Part shown: piece by piece, positions 33,953 to 46,702 of the stretch
Position numbering within the stretch: position 1 is the stretch's first letter
Layout of the letters: every line of letters starts with the position of its first letter
NCBI RefSeq assembly: GCF_000819985.1
Contig: NZ_CDBZ01000137.1
Coordinates: 12,681-76,680 of the forward strand
Length of the DNA: 64,000 nt
DNA from: Aeromonas media
Lineage (GTDB): Bacteria > Pseudomonadota > Gammaproteobacteria > Enterobacterales > Aeromonadaceae
Direction: 5' to 3'
The notes under the pieces: generated by a model
Databases searched by the model: none
Told to the model about the DNA's origin: nothing
The model's input: the letters and a program-made list of their open reading frames with translations, nothing else
Position numbers and translations under genes: made by a program

Positions 33953-35386
33953 ATGAGCAAGAAACTTCATATCAAGACCTGGGGCTGCCAGATGAACGAG
34001 TACGACTCGTCCAAGATGGCCGACCTGTTGGACGCCAGCAATGGCTACACGCTGACCGAAGAGCCCGAGGAGGCAGACGTCCTGCTGCTCAACACCTGCT
34101 CCATCCGTGAAAAGGCCCAGGAGAAGGTGTTCCACCAGCTCGGTCGCTGGAAGAAGCTCAAGCTGAAAAAACCGGGACTGGTGATCGGGGTGGGGGGCTG
34201 CGTCGCCTCCCAGGAAGGGGAAGCCCTGCGTAGCCGGGCGCCCTATGTGGACATCGTCTTCGGCCCCCAGACCCTGCACCGCCTGCCCGCCATGATCAAG
34301 CAGGTCCAGGAGGGGCGCGGCGCCCAGGTGGACATCGCCTTCCCGGAGATCGAGAAGTTCGACAACCTGCCGGAGCCCCGCGCCGAGGGGGTCACCGCCT
34401 TCGTCTCCATCATGGAAGGCTGCTCCAAATACTGCTCCTTCTGCGTGGTGCCCTACACCCGTGGCGAGGAGGTGAGCCGACCGCTCGACGATGTGCTCTA
34501 CGAAATCGCCCAGCTCGCCCAGCAGGGTGTGCGCGAAGTGAACCTGCTCGGCCAGAACGTCAACGCCTACCGCGGCCCGACCTTCGATGGCAATGACTGC
34601 ACCTTCGCCGAGCTGCTGCGCCTGGTAGCCGCCATCGACGGCATCGACCGCATCCGCTACACCACCAGCCATCCCATCGAATTCACCGACGACATCATCG
34701 AGGTCTATCGGGACACCCCTGAGGTGGTCAGCTTCCTGCACCTGCCGGTGCAGAGCGGCTCTGATCGCATCCTGACCATGATGAAGCGCCCCCATACCGT
34801 GCTGGAGTACAAGTCCAAAATCCGCCGCCTGCGCGCCGTCCGTCCCGACATCACCATGAGCTCGGACTTCATCGTCGGCTTCCCGAACGAGACGGACGAG
34901 GACTTCGAGGCCACCATGAAGCTTATCGAAGAGATCAACTACGACATGAGCTTCAGCTTCATCTACAGCCCGCGCCCCGGCACCCCGGCAGCGGACCTGC
35001 CGGACGACGTCGACATGGAAGTGAAGAAGGCCCGCCTGACCCGGCTGCAGAACCAGATCAATCACCAGTCCATGCTCATCGGCCGCGCCATGCTGGGCTC
35101 GGTGCAGCGCATCCTGGTGGAGGGCCCCTCCAAGATGGATCCCATGCAGCTCAGTGGCCGCACCGAGAACAACCGGGTGGTCAACTTCGAGGGGCCGCAC
35201 CGCCTCATCGGCGGCTTCGCCGATGTTGAGATCACCGACGTGCGCCCCTACTCCCTGCGCGGCCGCTTCATCCGCGGCGAGGACGAAATGAATCTGCGCA
35301 TCGCCACGGCGCCGAGCGAAATCCTGGCTCGCCGCCCGGACAACGTCCCCGATGATCTCGGGGTGGCGGCCTTCAGACCCCATTAA
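33953..35386 (+). CDS. miaB: tRNA-2-methylthio-N6-dimethylallyladenosine synthase
   Basis: 477 residues (E. coli 474). MiaB adds a methylthio group to i6A37 of tRNAs reading UNN codons. The N-terminal domain binds an auxiliary 4Fe-4S cluster through Cys12, Cys49 and Cys83. The radical-SAM domain has Cys157, Cys161 and Cys164 in [22 protein letters not shown] domain closes the protein (about 375-445). It heads the miaB-ybeZ-ybeY-corC-lnt gene string, the same order as in E. coli. Confidence 0.97.
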   Translation: MSKKLHIKTWGCQMNEYDSSKMADLLDASNGYTLTEEPEEADVLLLNTCSIREKAQEKVFHQLGRWKKLKLKKPGLVIGVGGCVASQEGEALRSRAPYVDIVFGPQTLHRLPAMIKQVQEGRGAQVDIAFPEIEKFDNLPEPRAEGVTAFVSIMEGCSKYCSFCVVPYTRGEEVSRPLDDVLYEIAQLAQQGVREVNLLGQNVNAYRGPTFDGNDCTFAELLRLVAAIDGIDRIRYTTSHPIEFTDDIIEVYRDTPEVVSFLHLPVQSGSDRILTMMKRPHTVLEYKSKIRRLRAVRPDITMSSDFIVGFPNETDEDFEATMKLIEEINYDMSFSFIYSPRPGTPAADLPDDVDMEVKKARLTRLQNQINHQSMLIGRAMLGSVQRILVEGPSKMDPMQLSGRTENNRVVNFEGPHRLIGGFADVEITDVRPYSLRGRFIRGEDEMNLRIATAPSEILARRPDNVPDDLGVAAFRPH

Positions 35387-35392
35387 TTTTCT

Positions 35393-35414
35393 CCCCCCTC
35401 CCGAGGGCGGGGGG
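35393..35414. repeat. C/G-rich hairpin between miaB and ybeZ
   Basis: Six C residues pair with six G residues around CCC / GGG with one mismatch. It lies 7 nt after the miaB stop and no U-tract follows, so read-through into ybeZ is expected. Confidence 0.5.
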
Positions 35415-35435
35415 AACAGCCGATACGAGGACACC

Positions 35436-36494
35436 TTGAGCCGACACATTTCGACCCTGAACCTGCACCTGGAACCCGCCGACAACCTGCGTCTCGCCAG
35501 CCTGTGCGGCCCCTTTGACGACAACCTCAAGCAGCTGGAACGCCGTCTCGGCATCGAGATCAGCTACCGTGACAACCACTTTCAGCTGCTCGGCAAGCAG
35601 GCCCAGATAGATGCGGCGGCCGTCATCCTCAAGCACCTCTATGTGGAGACCCAGCCCCTCAAGGGGGGCAAGGTGACCGACATCATCCCCGAGATGGTGC
35701 ACCTGACGGTGCAGGAGTCCCGGGTGTTGGAGCAGGACGATGACGAGGCGCCGAGCCAACCCTATGGCAAGGAGGTGACGGTCAAGACCAAGCGCGGTCT
35801 TATCAAGCCGAGGAGCCCCAATCAAGCCCAGTACATCGCCAACATAGTGCGCCACGACATCAGCTTCGGTATAGGCCCGGCCGGCACCGGCAAGACCTAT
35901 CTGGCGGTGGCCGCCGCCGTGGATGCCCTGGAGCGCCAGGAGATCCGCCGCATCCTGCTGACTCGCCCGGCGGTGGAAGCCGGTGAGAAGCTCGGCTTCC
36001 TGCCCGGGGATCTCTCCCAGAAGGTGGATCCCTACCTGCGCCCCCTCTACGACGCCCTGTTCGAGATGCTGGGCTTCGAGCGCGTCGAGAAGCTGATGGA
36101 ACGCAACATCATCGAGGTGGCACCCCTCGCCTATATGCGCGGAAGAACCTTGAATGACGCCTTCATCATCCTGGACGAGGCCCAGAACACCACCACGGAG
36201 CAGATGAAGATGTTCCTGACCCGTATCGGCTTCAACTCCAAGGCGGTGGTCACCGGCGACATCACCCAGGTGGATCTGCCGCGCAGCACCAAATCCGGCC
36301 TGCGCCACGCGCTGGAAGTGCTGCAGGGGGTCGATGGCCTGTCGTTCAACTTCTTCGAATCCAAGGACGTGGTGCGCCACCCCGTCGTCGCCCGCATAGT
36401 GCAGGCCTACGAGGCGTTCGATGCCCAGCAGGCGGCCGACAAGAGCGCTCCCAACACCCGCAACGAGAACACCAGCAAAGAGAGTGCCCAATGA
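35436..36494 (+). CDS. ybeZ: PhoH-family ATPase YbeZ
   Basis: 352 residues from a TTG at 35436 (GAGG 5 nt upstream); the frame start at 35352 lies within miaB. An N-terminal KH-like segment precedes the PhoH ATPase domain with Walker [12 protein letters not shown] and Walker [11 protein letters not shown], then [18 protein letters not shown], a family signature. YbeZ interacts with YbeY and is linked to rRNA maturation and RNA handling. The stop overlaps the ybeY start (ATGA at 36491-36494), consistent with joint function. Confidence 0.94.
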   Translation: MSRHISTLNLHLEPADNLRLASLCGPFDDNLKQLERRLGIEISYRDNHFQLLGKQAQIDAAAVILKHLYVETQPLKGGKVTDIIPEMVHLTVQESRVLEQDDDEAPSQPYGKEVTVKTKRGLIKPRSPNQAQYIANIVRHDISFGIGPAGTGKTYLAVAAAVDALERQEIRRILLTRPAVEAGEKLGFLPGDLSQKVDPYLRPLYDALFEMLGFERVEKLMERNIIEVAPLAYMRGRTLNDAFIILDEAQNTTTEQMKMFLTRIGFNSKAVVTGDITQVDLPRSTKSGLRHALEVLQGVDGLSFNFFESKDVVRHPVVARIVQAYEAFDAQQAADKSAPNTRNENTSKESAQ

Positions 36495-36961
36495 GCGTGA
36501 CCCTGGATCTGCAGCTGGCCTGCGCCAGCACCGACAGCCTGCCAACCGAAGCCCAGCTGCAAGGCTGGCTCGATGGCACCATCCTGGGTTTCCAGGACGA
36601 GGCCGAGGTGACGGTGCGGCTGGTGGACGAGGCGGAGAGCCGCGAGCTCAACCACACCTATCGCGGCAAAGACAAGCCCACCAACGTGCTCTCCTTCCCG
36701 TTCGAGGCCCCCCCCGGCATGGAACTGCCCCTGCTCGGGGATCTGGTGATCTGTCGTCAGGTGGTCGAGGCCGAGGCCATCGAACAGGGCAAGCCCCTCA
36801 TGGCCCACTGGGCTCACATGGTTGTGCACGGCAGTCTGCATCTGCTAGGTTATGACCATATCGAGGACGAGGAAGCCGAGGAGATGGAGCAGCTCGAGCG
36901 CGACATCATGCAGGAACTCGGCTTTGCGGATCCCTACCTCGACGACGACGTAGAAGAGTGA
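36491..36961 (+). CDS. ybeY: Endoribonuclease YbeY (16S rRNA 3' maturation)
   Basis: 156 residues. The zinc site [11 protein letters not shown] with three His residues is intact near the C-terminus, and [15 protein letters not shown] is the second conserved block. YbeY is a single-strand RNase needed for 16S rRNA 3'-end processing and ribosome quality control. It overlaps ybeZ by 4 nt. The acidic tail [12 protein letters not shown] and the final DDDVEE are typical. Confidence 0.97.
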   Translation: MSVTLDLQLACASTDSLPTEAQLQGWLDGTILGFQDEAEVTVRLVDEAESRELNHTYRGKDKPTNVLSFPFEAPPGMELPLLGDLVICRQVVEAEAIEQGKPLMAHWAHMVVHGSLHLLGYDHIEDEEAEEMEQLERDIMQELGFADPYLDDDVEE

Positions 36962-37060
36962 CAGGCCGGTAAAGAGGTCACCGTCTTGAAACAGACAGCC
37001 GCCATCCTTATATCGGCAAGACAACATCCCGAATGTTCACACGAGTAACCAAGAGAGAAA

Positions 37061-37942
37061 ATGACCGACGATCACCCTAGTACCGGCTCGCCGAAGAAAA
37101 CCTGGCTCGACAAGCTCAGCCAACTCTTCCAGGGCGAGCCAAAAGACCGCAATGATCTGGTAGAAGTCATCGCCGATGCGGAAGAACGTGACCTCATCGA
37201 TCAGGACACCAAGGACATGATCGAAGGCGTGCTCGAAATTGCCGAGCTGCGCGTGCGTGACATCATGATCCCCCGCTCCCAGATGGTGACCATCGAGAAG
37301 TCCCAGCCTGTGGACGACTTCCTGCCCGTCATCATCGAATCCGGCCACTCCCGCTTCCCGGTGATCAACGAAGACAAGGATCATGTGGAGGGCATCTTGC
37401 TCGCCAAGGATCTGCTGCCGTTCGGCTTTGGCGGCCATCACGCCAGCGAGCCGCTGCAGCTCGAGAAGATCCTGCGCCCCACTGTGATCGTGCCGGAGAG
37501 CAAGCGGGTCGATCGCCTGCTCAAGGAGTTCCGCGAAGAGCGCTACCACATGGCCATCGTGGTAGACGAGTTCGGCGGCGTCTCGGGTCTGGTGACCATC
37601 GAAGACATACTCGAACTGATCGTTGGCGAGATTGACGACGAGTTTGACGACATCGAGGATGAGCCGGAAGAGATCCGCCGCATCAGCAAGCGGGTCTTCT
37701 CCGTCAGCGCCCTGACCGAGATCGAGGATTTCAACGACTTCTTCGGCACCCAGTTCAGCGATGAAGAGGTAGATACGGTAGGCGGCCTGGTGATGCACGC
37801 CTTCAGCCACCTGCCCAAGAAGGGCGAGGAGATAGAGCTGGACGGCTACCTGTTCAAGGTGATGCATGCGGACCGTCGTCGCCTGCAGCAGCTGCAGGTG
37901 AAGATCCCGGAGAATCACGCGGCGGCCCAGCCGGAGTCCTGA
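37061..37942 (+). CDS. corC: CorC/HlyC-type CBS-pair protein
   Basis: 293 residues, with no membrane segment. The tandem CBS domains span about 65-190 (VRDIMIPRSQMVTIEKSQP; YHMAIVVDEFGGVSGLVTIE) and the C-terminal CorC_HlyC domain follows (GTQFSDEEVDTVGGLV). It is associated with magnesium/cobalt efflux and resistance; the exact role is debated. A 99-nt gap separates it from ybeY, so it may also have its own promoter. Confidence 0.93.
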   Translation: MTDDHPSTGSPKKTWLDKLSQLFQGEPKDRNDLVEVIADAEERDLIDQDTKDMIEGVLEIAELRVRDIMIPRSQMVTIEKSQPVDDFLPVIIESGHSRFPVINEDKDHVEGILLAKDLLPFGFGGHHASEPLQLEKILRPTVIVPESKRVDRLLKEFREERYHMAIVVDEFGGVSGLVTIEDILELIVGEIDDEFDDIEDEPEEIRRISKRVFSVSALTEIEDFNDFFGTQFSDEEVDTVGGLVMHAFSHLPKKGEEIELDGYLFKVMHADRRRLQQLQVKIPENHAAAQPES

Positions 37943-37966
37943 TCCCGCCCTCCCGCGCCATCAATC

Positions 37967-37991
37967 AACGCCCCTGCTTTCAGGGGCGTTT
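37967..37991 (+). terminator. Probable terminator between corC and lnt
   Basis: AACGCCCCTG / CAGGGGCGTT, 10-bp stem with a 4-nt loop, but only three T residues follow. It may partly uncouple corC from lnt. Confidence 0.6.
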
Positions 37992-38138
37992 GTCATTCTG
38001 CCGCCCCTGCGCCTTCCCATTCCCCTGCTGCGCTCCCTTCGACATCCGGCTGGCCGGGAGGCTCGCCGTTGGCGCGGTTTGCGGTTAAGATGTCGGCCAT
38101 TCCACATTCATTCAGCCCAATTCGAGCCCCGATCCCCC

Positions 38139-39668
38139 GTGAAATCGAAACTTCTGACAAGCCTGTTCGCCCTGGCCTCTGGCGCCATCGCCGTGCTGGC
38201 CTTCTCCCCTTTCGGCTACTGGCCTCTGGTGATCCTCTCCCTGCTCGGTCTCTATGCCCTGCTGGACAAGGCCAACCCCAGGCAGGCGGCATGGCGCGGC
38301 TTCGGCTATGCCATGGGACTGTTCTTGCCGGGACAATGGTGGATCCATGTCAGCATGACGGAGTTTGGCGGCATCCCGCTGCCCGCTGCCTTCGTGCTGC
38401 TGGCCGGCCTCTGCGCCTATCTGTCGCTCTATCCGACCCTGGCCTGCTGGGTCTTCGCCCGCTTCTTTGGCGGTCGCCACTGGAGCCGCTGGCTGCTCGC
38501 CTTCCCGGCGCTATGGCTGATGGCCGACTGGCTGCGGGGCGCCGTCATGACCGGCTATCCCTGGCTCTGGTTTGGCTACACCCAGATTGACGGCCCCCTC
38601 AAGGGCTTCGCCCCCATCCTCGGGGTACAGGGCATCACGCTCGCCCTGCTGCTCACCACCTCCGCCCTCTGGCTCACCTGGCAAAGCCGCAAACCGGCCT
38701 GGCTGCTGCTGCCGGTCGTGCTGGTCGGCGCCGCCCAGGGGCTGATGCAGCTCAACTGGGTGACCCGGGGCGAACCGGTCAAGGTGGCCCTGGTGCAGGG
38801 CAATATCGCCCAATCCCTCAAATGGGATCCGGAGGCCCTGATCCCCACGGTGCGCACCTATCAGGATCTCAGCCGCGAGAATCAGGACGCCGACATCATC
38901 GTCTGGCCGGAATCGGCGATCCCGGCCATCGAGAAGGAGATGGGTACCTATCTGGAGAGCCTGGACAAGGCGATGAAGGTGAATGACACCGGCCTGCTGG
39001 CGGGGATCATCCATTACGATCTGAAGCAGCAGCGCTTCTTCAATACAGTGCTCGGCATGGGGGTGCAGGATCTGGACGGCAAGGAGTCCTATCACTATGA
39101 GCACAAGAACCGTTACTACAAGTACCACCTGCTGCCCATCGGCGAGTTCGTGCCCTTTGAAGATCTGCTGCGTCCCATCGCCCCCTTCTTCAACCTGCCC
39201 ATGTCCTCCTTTAGCCGGGGTGACGAAGTGCAGCCGAACCTGATCGCCAAGGGGCTCAAGTTTGCCGCCGCCATCTGCTACGAAATCATCTTCCCGGACG
39301 AGGTGCGCCGCAACGTGCAGCCGGATACCGACTTCCTGCTGACCGTCTCCAACGACGCCTGGTTCGGCACCAGCATCGGTCCCTGGCAGCACATGGAGAT
39401 CGCCCGGATGCGCGCCCTGGAACTGGCTCGCCCGCTGCTGCGCGACACCAACACCGGCATCACCATAGTCACCGAGATCGACGGCAGCATCATCGCCCAG
39501 ATCCCGCAGTTCGAGGCAGGAGTGCTGCGCACCGAGGTGCGTCCCGCCCACGGCCAGACCCCCTACCTGCGCTTTGGCAGCTGGCCCATGTATGCGCTGG
39601 CCGCCCTGCTGCTCGGCCTGGCGCTGGTATTGCGCCCCCGCGCCCACCCCTGGGCGCGCCAGCGTTGA
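38139..39668 (+). CDS. lnt: Apolipoprotein N-acyltransferase
   Basis: 509 residues from the GTG at 38139 (E. coli Lnt 512). Lnt adds the third acyl chain to lipoproteins in the inner membrane. Several N-terminal TM helices are followed by the nitrilase-like domain with catalytic Glu258 (WPESAIP), Lys328 (NRYYKYHLLP) and Cys380 (AAAICYEII). DAWFGTSIGPWQH and ELARPLLRDTNTGIT are conserved. A GTG start is chosen for length and alignment; no good SD is seen, so a start nearby cannot be excluded. Confidence 0.96.
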   Translation: MKSKLLTSLFALASGAIAVLAFSPFGYWPLVILSLLGLYALLDKANPRQAAWRGFGYAMGLFLPGQWWIHVSMTEFGGIPLPAAFVLLAGLCAYLSLYPTLACWVFARFFGGRHWSRWLLAFPALWLMADWLRGAVMTGYPWLWFGYTQIDGPLKGFAPILGVQGITLALLLTTSALWLTWQSRKPAWLLLPVVLVGAAQGLMQLNWVTRGEPVKVALVQGNIAQSLKWDPEALIPTVRTYQDLSRENQDADIIVWPESAIPAIEKEMGTYLESLDKAMKVNDTGLLAGIIHYDLKQQRFFNTVLGMGVQDLDGKESYHYEHKNRYYKYHLLPIGEFVPFEDLLRPIAPFFNLPMSSFSRGDEVQPNLIAKGLKFAAAICYEIIFPDEVRRNVQPDTDFLLTVSNDAWFGTSIGPWQHMEIARMRALELARPLLRDTNTGITIVTEIDGSIIAQIPQFEAGVLRTEVRPAHGQTPYLRFGSWPMYALAALLLGLALVLRPRAHPWARQR

Positions 39669-39691
39669 TCCAGCGTTGCTATCCGATAAAC

Positions 39692-39720
39692 AAGAGAGGC
39701 GCCCAAGGGCGCCTCTCTTC
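39692..39720. terminator. Symmetrical hairpin between lnt and ybeL
   Basis: AAGAGAGGCGCCC / GGGCGCCTCTCTT, 13-bp arms with only 2 nt between them. T residues follow weakly on either strand. It probably ends lnt transcription and may serve the convergent ybeL. Its GCGCCCAAGGGCGC core recurs in the lipA terminator. Confidence 0.7.
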
Positions 39721-39741
39721 TGTTCAGTCTGATACCCGCTC

Positions 39742-39896
39742 AGAACCTGTTCAGGCTCTGTAACGAGAGGTCGTCAGCAAGGTGAAGAGCAGCGCAGGAA
39801 CCGGAGCGTATAGATATGCGTGAGCCATCGGTTTCACATAAGCGAGCAGCACATGAGCCTTGATCACTGCCTCGCAGCAAGAGCGTGGGCAGGTTC

Positions 39897-39897
<1 letters not shown>
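39742..39897. repeat. Unassigned segment bounded by AGAACCTG / CAGGTTCT
   Basis: 156 nt without a gene, between the lnt hairpin and the ybeL stop. Its ends are an 8-bp perfect inverted repeat at 39742-39749 and 39890-39897. It may be a small repeat element, but no direct repeats were seen outside it. Confidence 0.3.
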
Positions 39898-43191
<3,294 letters not shown>

Positions 43192-43198
43192 GGATGAC

Positions 43199-43234
43199 CG
43201 CCCCTATTCCCTCCCCATGGGAAGGAGCGGGGGG
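43199..43234. repeat. C/G-rich hairpin between leuS and lptE
   Basis: Nested pairing of a CCCC and a TTCCC block with GGGAA and GGGG blocks, 8 nt after the leuS stop. There is no U-tract, so it is probably an mRNA-stabilising or processing hairpin rather than a terminator. Confidence 0.45.
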
Positions 43235-43300
43235 TCTGAACGGACGTATGACGGCGGGCAAGCGCCCGCCGTTCTTCACTTGATGCAAAGAGGAATTCAC

Positions 43301-43783
43301 ATGGGCATGTCCCTCACTCGCTGGATTGCCATCATGCTGACGGGCCTGCTGCTGCAGGCCTGCGGTTTTCAGATGCGGGGAACCGCCATCCCCCCCGAGC
43401 TGATGACCATGAAGGTGGTCGGTGACAACAAGAGCGACTTTTATCGGCTGGTGACCACCCGCCTCAAAGCCTCCGGGGTGACCCTGGCTGACAAGGAGGG
43501 CATTCCGGTACTGACCCTGTCCGGGGTACGCAGCAGCAGCCAGGTCGCCTCCGTTGACTCAATCGGCCAGGACCGCGAGTACCTGCTGGGTTACAGCACC
43601 CAGTTCACCGTCTCCATGCCGGGCAAGCCGACCCAGGTCTTCCCCATCACCTTCAACCGCAGCTTCCTGAACAAGCCGGATGCGGCGCTGGCCTCCTCCC
43701 GCGAGCAGGAACAGCTTGGCAAGGAAATGCAGGAGCAGGCCGCGAACCTGGTGATCCGCCAGTTGAGCCAGGTCAAGTTCTGA
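43301..43783 (+). CDS. lptE: LPS-assembly lipoprotein LptE
   Basis: 160 residues from the ATG at 43301 (AGAGGA upstream). The signal peptide ends in lipobox LLLQACG with Cys21 to be lipidated. The mature protein has FQMRGTAIPPELMTMKV, SIGQDREYLLGYSTQFTV and an alpha/beta layout matching LptE (RlpB), the plug of the LptD barrel at the outer membrane. The position after leuS and before holA is conserved. Confidence 0.95.
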   Translation: MGMSLTRWIAIMLTGLLLQACGFQMRGTAIPPELMTMKVVGDNKSDFYRLVTTRLKASGVTLADKEGIPVLTLSGVRSSSQVASVDSIGQDREYLLGYSTQFTVSMPGKPTQVFPITFNRSFLNKPDAALASSREQEQLGKEMQEQAANLVIRQLSQVKF

Positions 43784-43810
43784 TGCGCGTATCTTGATGA
43801 GAGTGTGTTG

Positions 43811-44845
43811 ATGAGAGTCTATCCCGAGCAGTTCGCAGATCATCTCAAGGCAGGGCTCAAGCCCTGCTATCTCGTTTTTGGTGACGAGCCGCTGCTCAAG
43901 CTCGAGGCCATCGACGCCGTGCGTCAGGTGGCCCGCAAGCAGGGTTTCGATGAACGCCACAGCTTCGTGGTGGAGGCCGGGCTGGACTGGAATCAGGTCT
44001 ATGACGCCTGTCAGGCCATGAGTCTCTTCTCGGCCCGCCAGATCATCGAGCTGGAACTGCCCGCCAAGGTCGACAAGGATCTGGCCGCCCGCATCACGGA
44101 GATCGGCAAACAGCTGCATCCCGACCTGCTGCTGGTGCTCTCGGGGGGGCGTCTCAACCAGACCCAGATGAAGGCAGCCTGGTTCGACAAGCTGAGCCAG
44201 AGCGGCACCTATGTGCCGGTCAATCACCCCGAGCCCCGTTTCTTCCCGCGCTGGATGAGTGCGAGATTTCAACGCTTTGGCCTCAAGGTGCTGCCGGATG
44301 CAGTCAACTTCATGTGCCACGCCTTTGAGGGCAACCTGCTGGCCGCGAGCCAGGAGATAGAGAAGCTGACCCTGCTCGGCCCACCCCAGCCTATCAGCGT
44401 CGCCTATCTGCAAGAGACCATCATACGCCACGCCCACTTCACCCCGTTCCAGCTGGTCGATACCCTGCTGGAGGGCAAGGTGAACCGGGCTCAGCGTATC
44501 CTGCTGGCGCTGCGAGCCGAAGGCACCGAGCCCGGCATGCTGGCCTGGACCCTGTGCCGGGAGCTGGAGCAACTCACCGAGCTGGCCCTGGCAGCCCGCG
44601 CCGGTCAGCCGCTGGTGGAACACTTCAGCCGGTTGCGCATCTGGCAGAGCCGCCAGCAACTCATTCAGCAGGCCCTGACCCGGCTACCCGTTGGCAAGAT
44701 ACAGCAGCTGTGGCAGCTGATGGCCCGGCTCGATGACGCCCAGCGCCGCTTCGACACCGAGCAGGCCTGGCTGATGTTGCAGACCATCGCCCTGGGTTTT
44801 CGCGATGGCGCGCCGCTGCCCCTGCTGGAGGTGGAACCATGCTGA
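43811..44845 (+). CDS. holA: DNA polymerase III delta subunit
   Basis: 344 residues (E. coli 343) from the ATG at 43811. RVYPEQFADHLKAGLKPCYL and FGDEPLLKLEAIDAVRQVA match the N-terminal domain, AMSLFSARQIIELELP the beta-clamp-interacting region, and HFTPFQLVDTLLEGK the collar domain. The delta subunit opens the sliding clamp as part of the clamp loader. Confidence 0.96.
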   Translation: MRVYPEQFADHLKAGLKPCYLVFGDEPLLKLEAIDAVRQVARKQGFDERHSFVVEAGLDWNQVYDACQAMSLFSARQIIELELPAKVDKDLAARITEIGKQLHPDLLLVLSGGRLNQTQMKAAWFDKLSQSGTYVPVNHPEPRFFPRWMSARFQRFGLKVLPDAVNFMCHAFEGNLLAASQEIEKLTLLGPPQPISVAYLQETIIRHAHFTPFQLVDTLLEGKVNRAQRILLALRAEGTEPGMLAWTLCRELEQLTELALAARAGQPLVEHFSRLRIWQSRQQLIQQALTRLPVGKIQQLWQLMARLDDAQRRFDTEQAWLMLQTIALGFRDGAPLPLLEVEPC

Positions 44846-44909
44846 TCGCACCGGTTAAACGCCGGGCGGGCTCCTTGGCACCCTTCCATGATCTGACTGG
44901 GAGAGTCTC

Positions 44910-45563
44910 ATGCTGAAGGCCCCCATCGGCATCCTGGGCGGCACCTTCGACCCCATCCACATCGGTCATCTGAGGCCCGCCATCGAGGCACGCGACGCTC
45001 TGGGCCTGGCCGAGGTGCGCCTGCTCCCGAACCATATTCCGCCCCATCGCGCCAACCCGTTCTGCTCCAGCGAGCAACGGCTCGCCATGGTCGCGCTGGC
45101 GGCGGCGGAGAACCCGGGCTTCGTAGTGGATGAGCGGGAGCTGCAACGGGATAAACCGTCCTGGACCATAGACACTCTCATCGAGCTCAGCCAGGAGCTG
45201 CCGGATACCCCGGTCTGTTTTCTGATGGGCATGGACTCCCTGCTCGGCTTGCCAAGCTGGCATCGCTGGCAGGAGCTGCTCGATCATGCCCACCTGGTGG
45301 TGAGCATGCGCCCGGGCTGGCAACCGGATTACCCGGGCGAGGTGGCCAGCCTGCTGGCCCGCCACCAGACCCGGGATGTGCAGGATCTGCATCGACACCG
45401 CCAGGGCCATGTCTGGATCGCCGACAACCTGCCCATCGAGCTGTCGGCCACCCGGCTGCGGGCTCTGCTGGCGGCGGGGCAGGACCCCAGGTACCTGCTG
45501 CCGGCCCCGGTTGCCGACTACATCCGGCGGCATCGGCTCTATCAGCCATCACCAAGCCGGTGA
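44910..45563 (+). CDS. nadD: Nicotinate-nucleotide adenylyltransferase
   Basis: 217 residues. GGTFDPIHIGHLRPA at 10-24 is the nucleotidyltransferase motif with both conserved His, and IELSATRLRALL near the end is the ISATxIR signature. NadD makes deamido-NAD from nicotinate mononucleotide and ATP. GGGAG precedes the ATG at 44910, 64 nt after holA. Confidence 0.97.
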   Translation: MLKAPIGILGGTFDPIHIGHLRPAIEARDALGLAEVRLLPNHIPPHRANPFCSSEQRLAMVALAAAENPGFVVDERELQRDKPSWTIDTLIELSQELPDTPVCFLMGMDSLLGLPSWHRWQELLDHAHLVVSMRPGWQPDYPGEVASLLARHQTRDVQDLHRHRQGHVWIADNLPIELSATRLRALLAAGQDPRYLLPAPVADYIRRHRLYQPSPSR

Positions 45564-45734
45564 GCGGCGCCACGCGGGCTTGTCAGCCGACACCCTGAGG
45601 CGCACCCGGCACAGGCTTGACTATTGTCCCGCCCGGTTGCGCACTATAGTGATCAACAGGGGCCTGCCTTGCCCACGGGCGGCGGCCCCGGATCCATTCC
45701 CCTTTGCCAGACTGGGAAACGGGAGTGACCATGA

Positions 45735-45740
45735 TATAAT
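45735..45740 (+). promoter_or_regulatory. Candidate -10 box of rsfS
   Basis: Perfect TATAAT, 36 nt before the rsfS TTG, in the 213-nt gap after nadD. No good -35 is seen at the ideal distance. Confidence 0.35.
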
Positions 45741-45776
45741 CCGCCGCCCTCTGGCGCCGGAAGATAGGAGAAGACA

Positions 45777-46115
45777 TTGCAAGGCCAAGAACTGCTCGCC
45801 TTTATCGTCGACAAGATCGATGACATGAAAGGCCGCGACATCATCACCCTGGATGTCCGCGGCAAATCCAGCATCACGGACACCATGATCATCTGCTCCG
45901 GCAACTCCAATCGCCACGTCAGCGCCATCGCCCACAACCTGGCCAGCGAGGCCCGTCATGCGGGGCTCGACCTGCTGAGCGTGGAAGGGGAGCTCACCGG
46001 TGAGTGGGTGCTGGTGGACATGGGTTCCGTCATCGTCCACGTGATGCAGGATGAGTACCGCGATTTCTACCAACTGGAAAAGCTCTGGGGCGGCGCCCAA
46101 GTACAGGTGCAATAA
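45777..46115 (+). CDS. rsfS: Ribosomal silencing factor RsfS
   Basis: 112 residues (E. coli 105). The start is a TTG at 45777 with AGGAG 6 nt upstream, and the protein begins [19 protein letters not shown] as in E. coli. [16 protein letters not shown] and VVHVM-type strand ([20 protein letters not shown]) are characteristic. RsfS binds ribosomal protein uL14 and blocks subunit joining in starvation. It starts a pair with rlmH. Confidence 0.96.
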   Translation: MQGQELLAFIVDKIDDMKGRDIITLDVRGKSSITDTMIICSGNSNRHVSAIAHNLASEARHAGLDLLSVEGELTGEWVLVDMGSVIVHVMQDEYRDFYQLEKLWGGAQVQVQ

Positions 46116-46135
46116 GGGTGCAAGCGTAAAGAACG

Positions 46136-46603
46136 ATGAAGATCCAGTTGATTGCAGTGGGCACCAAGATGCCTGCCTGGGTAGAGCGTGGCTTCGAAGA
46201 GTACCGTCGCCGTTTCCCGAAAGACATGCCGTTCGAACTCGTCGAGATAGGCGCGGGCAAACGCGGCAAGAATGCCGACATTCCCCGCATCCTGCAAAAG
46301 GAGGGGGAAGCCATGCTGGCCGCCGCCGGCCGCTCGCGCATCGTCACCCTGGACATTCCCGGCAAGCCCTGGACCACGGAGCAACTCGCCGTGTCGCTGG
46401 AAGCCTGGAAGCTCGATGGCCGGGATGTGGCGCTGCTGGTGGGCGGGCCTGAAGGCCTCTCCCCCGAGTGCAAGGCCGCCGCCGAACAGAGCTGGTCCCT
46501 GTCGCCCCTGACCCTGCCCCATCCGCTGGTGCGGGTACTGGTGGCCGAGAGCCTCTATCGCGCCTGGAGCATCACCACCAATCATCCGTATCACAGAGAG
46601 TGA
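46136..46603 (+). CDS. rlmH: 23S rRNA pseudouridine-1915 N3-methyltransferase
   Basis: 155 residues, identical in length to E. coli RlmH. It is a SPOUT methyltransferase with a C-terminal knot: [17 protein letters not shown] and [19 protein letters not shown], ending in YHRE. It methylates pseudouridine 1915 in helix 69 of 23S rRNA. It lies 20 nt after rsfS and is probably cotranscribed. Confidence 0.97.
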   Translation: MKIQLIAVGTKMPAWVERGFEEYRRRFPKDMPFELVEIGAGKRGKNADIPRILQKEGEAMLAAAGRSRIVTLDIPGKPWTTEQLAVSLEAWKLDGRDVALLVGGPEGLSPECKAAAEQSWSLSPLTLPHPLVRVLVAESLYRAWSITTNHPYHRE

Positions 46604-46702
46604 TCCATGCAGAGCCCACGCATTCCGCTCACCCGCCCTGCCCCCGGAGCCTGAGCATGCATACCACCTCTCTCACCCGCACGTCAGCCATAAGGTAACG
46701 GC